This document shows positions 58,986-64,000 of a DNA stretch of 64,000 nt, one piece after another. Within the stretch, counting starts at the first letter, position 1. The number at the start of each line of letters is the position of its first letter. The notes beneath the pieces are model-generated. The model did no database searches, was not told where the DNA came from, and worked only from the letters and a program-made list of their open reading frames with translations. The translations under genes were made by a program, and so were the position numbers. The DNA is from Tragulus kanchil (lineage: Eukaryota > Chordata > Mammalia > Artiodactyla > Tragulidae), in assembly GCA_022376925.1 (NCBI GenBank), contig JAIOJX010000002.1, forward strand, positions 64,690,001 to 64,754,000, given 5' to 3'.

Positions 58986-60307
58986 ATTTACATCTATAGT
59001 CCATTAAAAATAAGATATTGTTAGACTAAGTTTTATTATAGGTGTTCTATTTTCTCTGGCAGAGTTTCAGCTACTTTATTGCTGGTGTTCTGAAGTTTCA
59101 TTATCTTTTACATATAAACATTTCTGTGGTTATGTTTTTGTCTATTCTTATAAAGCTCTCATGTTCATAAGACTCAGCAATTCTCAATTGTTCCATTATT
59201 GCTTCTCTGTATTTTCTCAAGAATTAAGTGAGTGTTTGACCTTCTTAGATTCATTCATTCTTCAGTGATTCTTAACCTTTTATATTTTCATGCCCTTGTC
59301 TCATCTCTTGGCTATAAATTCTTATTTCTAATTGTCTCTTTAGCTGTGTCTAATATATTAAGTATAGCCATTGATACTTTAATTTCAATAAATACTTTTT
59401 ATTCAGAAAACTTCCATTTGATCCTTTTACCATCTGCTATTTTAAATAATCTCATTTCTTAGTGATTTTTACTGTGTTGTCTTTTAGGCTATTATAAAAT
59501 CAGTTTATATTTTCCATCACCTATTACTAGTGTCTCCAGGTTATGACATTTTTGTTGTTATTTCTGATGACACTGAGGTAGCCTATTTTATATTGTTATA
59601 TATTGTTATATATATATATAACAATATATTTTATATTATTGATTTTTTTTTAATTGTGAGTTTTACTTTAATCATGCATTTTTTGAAAATCCTGAAGGTC
59701 TAATGTTGGGTGACTTTCTACCACTGAAGATTTGTGTTTGCTCCAGTGAGTCAAAGGTACAACCACTTTAGTTCCTCTGGGGGTCCTGCCTTAATGTTCA
59801 GTATCTCTGCCTTGCAGAGAATGGCCTAGGTGTCTCCTGAGCCCAGAGCTGAGATTAGAATTGGGGAACCTTGAATTTGATTTGTTTCCTGGCATTAGTC
59901 AGGGTTTCACTCAGTGTTCTTTTTATTCTTCCCTACATATCTTAATCTTTGGAGATTTTCTATGTTTATTTTTGTGTTCAACTCTAACAAACAAGTACGT
60001 TGTAGTTATGTGGGATCGACTTGCATTACAATAGGAGGACCATTTGGAACATCTATCTTACCCATCAAACATCAGTGTACGGCCTTTATTTGATCACAAA
60101 TAGGCTTCTTCTAGAGCCCTATGGCATTTCTGGCCTAGAGAGTGCTTATTGCAGAGCTTCTAGCAGTGAGATTCAACTGATTCACTTTATTTTTCATATA
60201 TTCTAGACTTTTTTGAGCCTCAGAAAAATTCCATTGTTGTCATCATTAAATTCATTATTTTACTAAATTGTAGACAAGATACTAAATTATATCTAAATTA
60301 TAAATAT
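58986..60307. other. AT-rich non-coding DNA
   Basis: No gene recognised. A palindromic AT tract with repeated TATATTGTTA lies at about 59590-59640. Confidence 0.45.
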
Positions 60308-60559
60308 AGGTTTCACACTCTTATGGTCTTCCTTGGGAAAATAGCTTCCAAGAAAGTTGTAGGTATACTACTAAAATACTTCTATATTTTATTCTTCTGG
60401 CCCATATTGTCTAAGATTGAAGAGAAAAACAACAGACGGAAAGAGTACTAAGTTTGGGGTCAAAGAAATGACTGTAACCTCAGTTTAGACAATATGCATA
60501 TGATCTTCAATGATTTAACTGTCAACTACAAATTGGTACTTACCAATTACACTGCCAAT

Positions 60560-60997
60560 GACTGATCAAGGGTATTTGCCATCTGCCACTGTGGAGATTG
60601 ACCTCCGAGCTGTGACAGCTGCTGACCTTCAACACCCCCTGAGGTAGTTCAGGGTGGGGTAGGCAATCTGTGCTCCAGGGAATCTGGTGGGACAGGTCTT
60701 TAGATAGGTTGATGCTGAATCCTTACATCTCCTCATATTTAGAAAAGCACTAAATCTCCTTATGGCGACATCAGATCCTCATGACTAACTAACTGAAAAC
60801 CCCTTGGAAAATGATTGTTTATTGGTATGAAACTCCTCCCTCCTCAAAATGTTATATATTGATCTTCCTCCTGCTGCCTCTTTGGTGCAGTCTCTCCTAG
60901 CTATCTGGGGTGTTGTCTCCTGGGCTGCAGTCCTAGTTACGCCCTAAATAAAACTTAACCCACAACTCTCAAGTTGTTCATCTTTCTTCAGTCGACA
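60560..60997 (+). mobile_element. Probable solo LTR of an endogenous retrovirus
   Basis: The right half has LTR layout: a TATA-like GTTATATATTG (60851-60861), a pyrimidine-rich stretch, a polyadenylation signal AATAAA (60947-60952), then GTTGTTCATCTTTC and an end in CA (60996-60997). The left boundary is approximate (a TG near 60560 or 60611). No gag, pol or env sequence is adjacent. The ERV class and any target-site duplication were not resolved. The second copy is at about 61755-62192. Confidence 0.6.
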
Positions 60998-61081
60998 TAA
61001 TGAATGTCTGTATGTCTATATGTCCTCATTTGTAAATGGAGATATTGTCTATTTCACACATTTTTAATAAGATTAAATCCA

Positions 61082-61271
61082 GGGGTCTCCCTGGTGGTCC
61101 AGTGGCTAAGACTCCATGCTCCCAATATAGAAGGCCTGGGTTCAATCCCTCGACAGGGAACTAGAGCCCACATGCCACAACTACTAAGACTCCACATGCT
61201 GCAACTAAAGACCCTGCATGTCACAACTAAGACCTGGTGTTGCCAAATAAACTAATAAATATTAAAAAAAA
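61082..61271 (+). mobile_element. CHR-type SINE, sense, with 10-bp target-site duplication
   Basis: Head GGGTCTCCCTGGTGGTCCAG, B box GTTCAATCCC, CHR body (CCACAACTACTAAGACTCC) and an A-rich tail. Target-site duplication ATTAAATCCA at 61072-61081 and 61272-61281. The second copy is at 62277-62466, and its last ~75 bases occur a third time at 63486-63560 through doublet V. Confidence 0.92.
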
Positions 61272-61754
61272 ATTAAATCCAACAACACTGTACATTTTGA
61301 GTTACCTATGACAGTGTCCAGTAGGTACTATCCCCCAATATTCCTATTGGCATAGAAATTATCTTGAGCTGGTTATTTTTAAGCAACAGCAGACACAGAA
61401 GAAGCTCTGAAAACCTAGAAGAAGTTATCCATTTTATAAACAACATGTGTAGTTATACGGGAAAATGTCCATTTATAATCCAGGAAGAGAAAGACCACTA
61501 AAAGGTTTCACACTCTTATGGTCTTCCTTGGCAAAATAGCTTCCAAGAAAGTTGTAGGTATACTACTAAAATACTTCTATATTTTATTCTTCTGGCCCAT
61601 ATTGTCTAAGATTGAAGAGAAAAACAACAGACGGAAAGAGTACTAAGTTTGGGGTCAAAGAAATGACTGTAACCTCAGTTTAGACAATATGCATATGATC
61701 TTCAATGATTTAACTGTCAACTACAAATTGGTACTTACCAATTACACTGCCAAT

Positions 61755-62192
61755 GACTGATCAAGGGTATTTGCCATCTGCCACTGTGGAGATTGACCTC
61801 CGAGCTGTGACAGCTGCTGACCTTCAACACCCCCTGAGGTAGTTCAGGGTGGGGTAGGCAATCTGTGCTCCAGGGAATCTGGTGGGACAGGTCTTTAGAT
61901 AGGTTGATGCTGAATCCTTACATCTCCTCATATTTAGAAAAGCACTAAATCTCCTTATGGCGACATCAGATCCTCATGACTAACTAACTGAAAACCCCTT
62001 GGAAAATGATTGTTTATTGGTATGAAACTCCTCCCTCCTCAAAATGTTATATATTGATCTTCCTCCTGCTGCCTCTTTGGTGCAGTCTCTCCTAGCTATC
62101 TGGGGTGTTGTCTCCTGGGCTGCAGTCCTAGTTACGCCCTAAATAAAACTTAACCCACAACTCTCAAGTTGTTCATCTTTCTTCAGTCGACA
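61755..62192 (+). mobile_element. Probable solo LTR, doublet copy
   Basis: Copy of 60560-60997 in doublet U (AATAAA at 62142-62147). Two LTR copies about 1.2 kb apart could be mistaken for a short provirus. However, the sequence between them is host DNA plus a SINE and is itself duplicated, so it is not a provirus. Confidence 0.6.
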
Positions 62193-62276
62193 TAATGAAT
62201 GTCTGTATGTCTATATGTCCTCATTTGTAAATGGAGATATTGTCTATTTCACACATTTTTAATAAGATTAAATCCA

Positions 62277-62466
62277 GGGGTCTCCCTGGTGGTCCAGTGG
62301 CTAAGACTCCATGCTCCCAATATAGAAGGCCTGGGTTCAATCCCTCGACAGGGAACTAGAGCCCACATGCCACAACTACTAAGACTCCACATGCTGCAAC
62401 TAAAGACCCTGCATGTCACAACTAAGACCTGGTGTTGCCAAATAAACTAATAAATATTAAAAAAAA
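62277..62466 (+). mobile_element. CHR-type SINE, doublet copy
   Basis: Copy of 61082-61271 in doublet U with the same flanking target-site duplication. Confidence 0.92.
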
Positions 62467-62695
62467 ATTAAATCCAACAACACTGTACATTTTGAGTTAC
62501 CTATGACAGTGTCCAGTAGGTACTATCCCCCAATATTCCTATTGGCATAGAAATTATCTTGAGCTGGTTATTTTTAAGCAACAGCAGACACAGAAGAAGC
62601 TCTGAAAACCTAGAAGAAGTTATCCATTTTATAAACAACATGTGTAGTTATAAGGGAAAATGTCCATTTATAATGTGTCTTCTTTTCTTTTCCAG

Positions 62696-62789
62696 GAAGA
62701 GAAAGACCACTAAACCTCCAGACACACCTACCAGTGCAGAAGGCAACTCTATCCCAGTTTATTTTGTTTTGCATGATAACCTTCCATAA
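62696..62789 (+). other. Weak exon-like segment after a strong splice-acceptor-like tract
   Basis: A pyrimidine-rich TGTCTTCTTTTCTTTTCCAG (62676-62695) precedes an open frame encoding RKRKTTKPPDTPTSAEGN and further residues to a TAA at 62787-62789. A donor-like GGTATGTAAGG lies at about 62836-62846. No polyadenylation signal follows closely. The segment is repeated at 63789-63882. The first copy in doublet U (61483-61503) lacks the pyrimidine tract. I do not recognise the peptide, and chance is likely. Confidence 0.15.
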
Positions 62790-62848
62790 CTGGTTTATCT
62801 CTCCCTTTCACATCATCTTCTCTTATCTTTAGCTGGTATGTAAGGTGG

Positions 62849-63054
62849 TGTTTAGTTGCTCAGTTGTCTCTGACTCTTCTGAGATCCCATGGACTGTAGC
62901 CTGCCAGGCTCCTCTGTCCATGGAGTTTCCCAGGCAAGAATACTGTAACGACTTGCCTTTTCCTTTTGCAGGGACTCTTCCCAACCTAGGGACTGAATCT
63001 GCATCTCCTGCATTGGTAGCAGATTCTTTACCACTGAGCCACCAGGGAAGCCCC
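62849..63054 (-). mobile_element. Bov-tA/BOV-A2 SINE, antisense
   Basis: TGGTGTTTAGTTGCTCAGTTG at the left through to CCACCAGGGAAGCCCC at the right, near full length. A partial copy begins at 63942 and is cut by the window end. Confidence 0.92.
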
Positions 63055-63485
63055 ATATTATGTGTGGCTTGGGCCATTTTGGGAGTTATTCAGTTTTCCA
63101 TGGGTATGACCCAGGTATACATGTTATTAAACTTACGTGTGTTTTTCTTTTTCTGTTAAATCTGCCTTTTAGCACAGAGGTCCCAACTAAGAAACTAGAA
63201 GTATAGAGGGAAAATTATTTTTCCTTTCAGCAGTTTTGAAAGTCTTGATGTAACTTTCTGCAACAACATACTCACTCCATAACCTGCAAGACTGGTAGAA
63301 GCAGGCAAAAGTAAAAGTCTTACGAAAGTCAATTCTCCCAAATCCTTCTCTGTATGCCCTGTTTAGAGAAGAAGATAGAAACTTCTTGTCCCTTCTGTTG
63401 ACTGAAAATATAGTCACAACCTGAAAGTAGAGAGTTATTTGGTGGGAATTATTAGGATTCTAAGCCCAGAAGCAGCATCTCAGAA
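63055..63485. other. Non-coding, nothing recognised
   Basis: Sequence in the right part of the first copy of doublet V. No supported gene or repeat. Confidence 0.45.
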
Positions 63486-63941
63486 GCTGCAACTAAAGAC
63501 CCTGCATGTCACAACTAAGACCTGGTGTTGCCAAATAAACTAATAAATATTAAAAAAAAATTAAATCCAACAACACTGTACATTTTGAGTTACCTATGAC
63601 AGTGTCCAGTAGGTACTATCCCCCAATATTCCTATTGGCATAGAAATTATCTTGAGCTGGTTATTTTTAAGCAACAGCAGACACAGAAGAAGCTCTGAAA
63701 ACCTAGAAGAAGTTATCCATTTTATAAACAACATGTGTAGTTATAAGGGAAAATGTCCATTTATAATGTGTCTTCTTTTCTTTTCCAGGAAGAGAAAGAC
63801 CACTAAACCTCCAGACACACCTACCAGTGCAGAAGGCAACTCTATCCCAGTTTATTTTGTTTTGCATGATAACCTTCCATAACTGGTTTATCTCTCCCTT
63901 TCACATCATCTTCTCTTATCTTTAGCTGGTATGTAAGGTGG

Positions 63942-64000
63942 TGTTTAGTTGCTCAGTTGTCTCTGACTCTTCTGAGATCCCATGGACTGTAGCCTGCCAG
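63942..64000 (-). mobile_element. Bov-tA/BOV-A2 SINE, partial at window edge
   Basis: First 59 bases of the SINE at 62849-63054, repeated by doublet V and truncated by the end of the window. Confidence 0.88.

Larger units (their letters stand above)
60308..62714 (+). repeat. Direct doublet U (about 1.2 kb x 2)
   Basis: 60308-61503 recurs at 61503-62714, joined on about one base of overlap. Near its right end the first copy lacks the ~17-base pyrimidine tract present at 62674-62690, so the copies differ in length by about 16. There is a G/C change near 60338/61533 and a C/A-type change near 61457/62652. Confidence 0.94.
62393..64000 (+). repeat. Direct doublet V, second copy cut by the window edge
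   Basis: 62393 onward recurs from 63486 at a constant offset of 1093 to the end of the window (64000 corresponds to 62907). The first copy runs up to about 63485. The left edge lies inside the CHR-type SINE and inside the second copy of U. Confidence 0.93.

Noticed and set aside
59590..59640. AT palindrome as an origin or cruciform element
   Set aside because: Simple AT microsatellite slippage explains it, and no associated feature supports a function.

Overview
The window looks like intergenic or deep-intronic nuclear DNA from a pecoran ruminant (cattle, sheep, goat, deer group). The evidence is its transposon load: a long BovB LINE, many Bov-tA/BOV-A2 SINEs (tRNA-Glu-like head, BovB-derived tail), CHR-type tRNA SINEs, ruminant and old mammalian L1, a MIR, a Tigger1-like MITE, MER5A-like and other hAT-like fragments, and one probable solo LTR. 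I found no convincing protein-coding gene. The open frames are LINE remnants, SINE shadows, an 11-bp minisatellite, or short chance frames. Two short stretches (14833-15102 minus, 62696-62789 plus) have exon-like edges and are flagged at low confidence.

The dominant signal is not a known element class. Twenty-one times the sequence runs through about 1.0-1.2 kb and then immediately repeats that same stretch in the same orientation, nearly base for base. Junctions lie near 1783, 6860, 9640, 12235, 20636, 22700, 25259, 27577, 29570, 31670, 34003, 36054, 38685, 40451, 43663, 45795, 49307, 51258, 55466, 61503 and 63486. The copied blocks ignore element boundaries: SINEs, L1, BovB, MITE and unique DNA are all doubled. 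Joins are 1-7 bp overlaps or short spacers, several of them garbled versions of the true continuation. The simplest reading is a tiling artefact, in which overlapping sequence pieces were laid end to end without merging. Collapsed, the window would be roughly 40 kb. Real tandem duplication cannot be excluded by eye.

Layout. 1-13.3 kb: four doublets (A, C, D, E), a three-unit SINE array at 3.53-4.57 kb and several SINEs. 13.3-19.5 kb: the longest undoubled stretch, with a MIR and an antisense L1 3' part. 19.5-23.8 kb: doublets F and G over Bov-tA SINEs. 24-38 kb: back-to-back doublets H-N through antisense L1 (reverse transcriptase, endonuclease and 5' portions), a Tigger1-like MITE and a hAT-like fragment. 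38-47 kb: one long antisense BovB LINE broken by Bov-tA SINEs, a younger L1 with its own target-site duplication, and a CHR-like SINE (doublets N-Q). 47-52.4 kb: antisense L1 and a SINE split by a poly(A)-tailed insertion (doublets R, S). 52.4-60.3 kb: mostly undoubled (doublet T at 54.3-56.6), with a CHR-like SINE, a MER5A-like fragment, a Bov-tA SINE and a compound minisatellite at 57.8-59.0 kb. 60.3-64 kb: doublets U and V over a probable solo LTR, a CHR-type SINE and a Bov-tA SINE.

No genes act together here. The useful content is the nested history of transposon insertions, the minisatellite, and the systematic doubling that should be resolved before copy number, length or synteny is read from this window.
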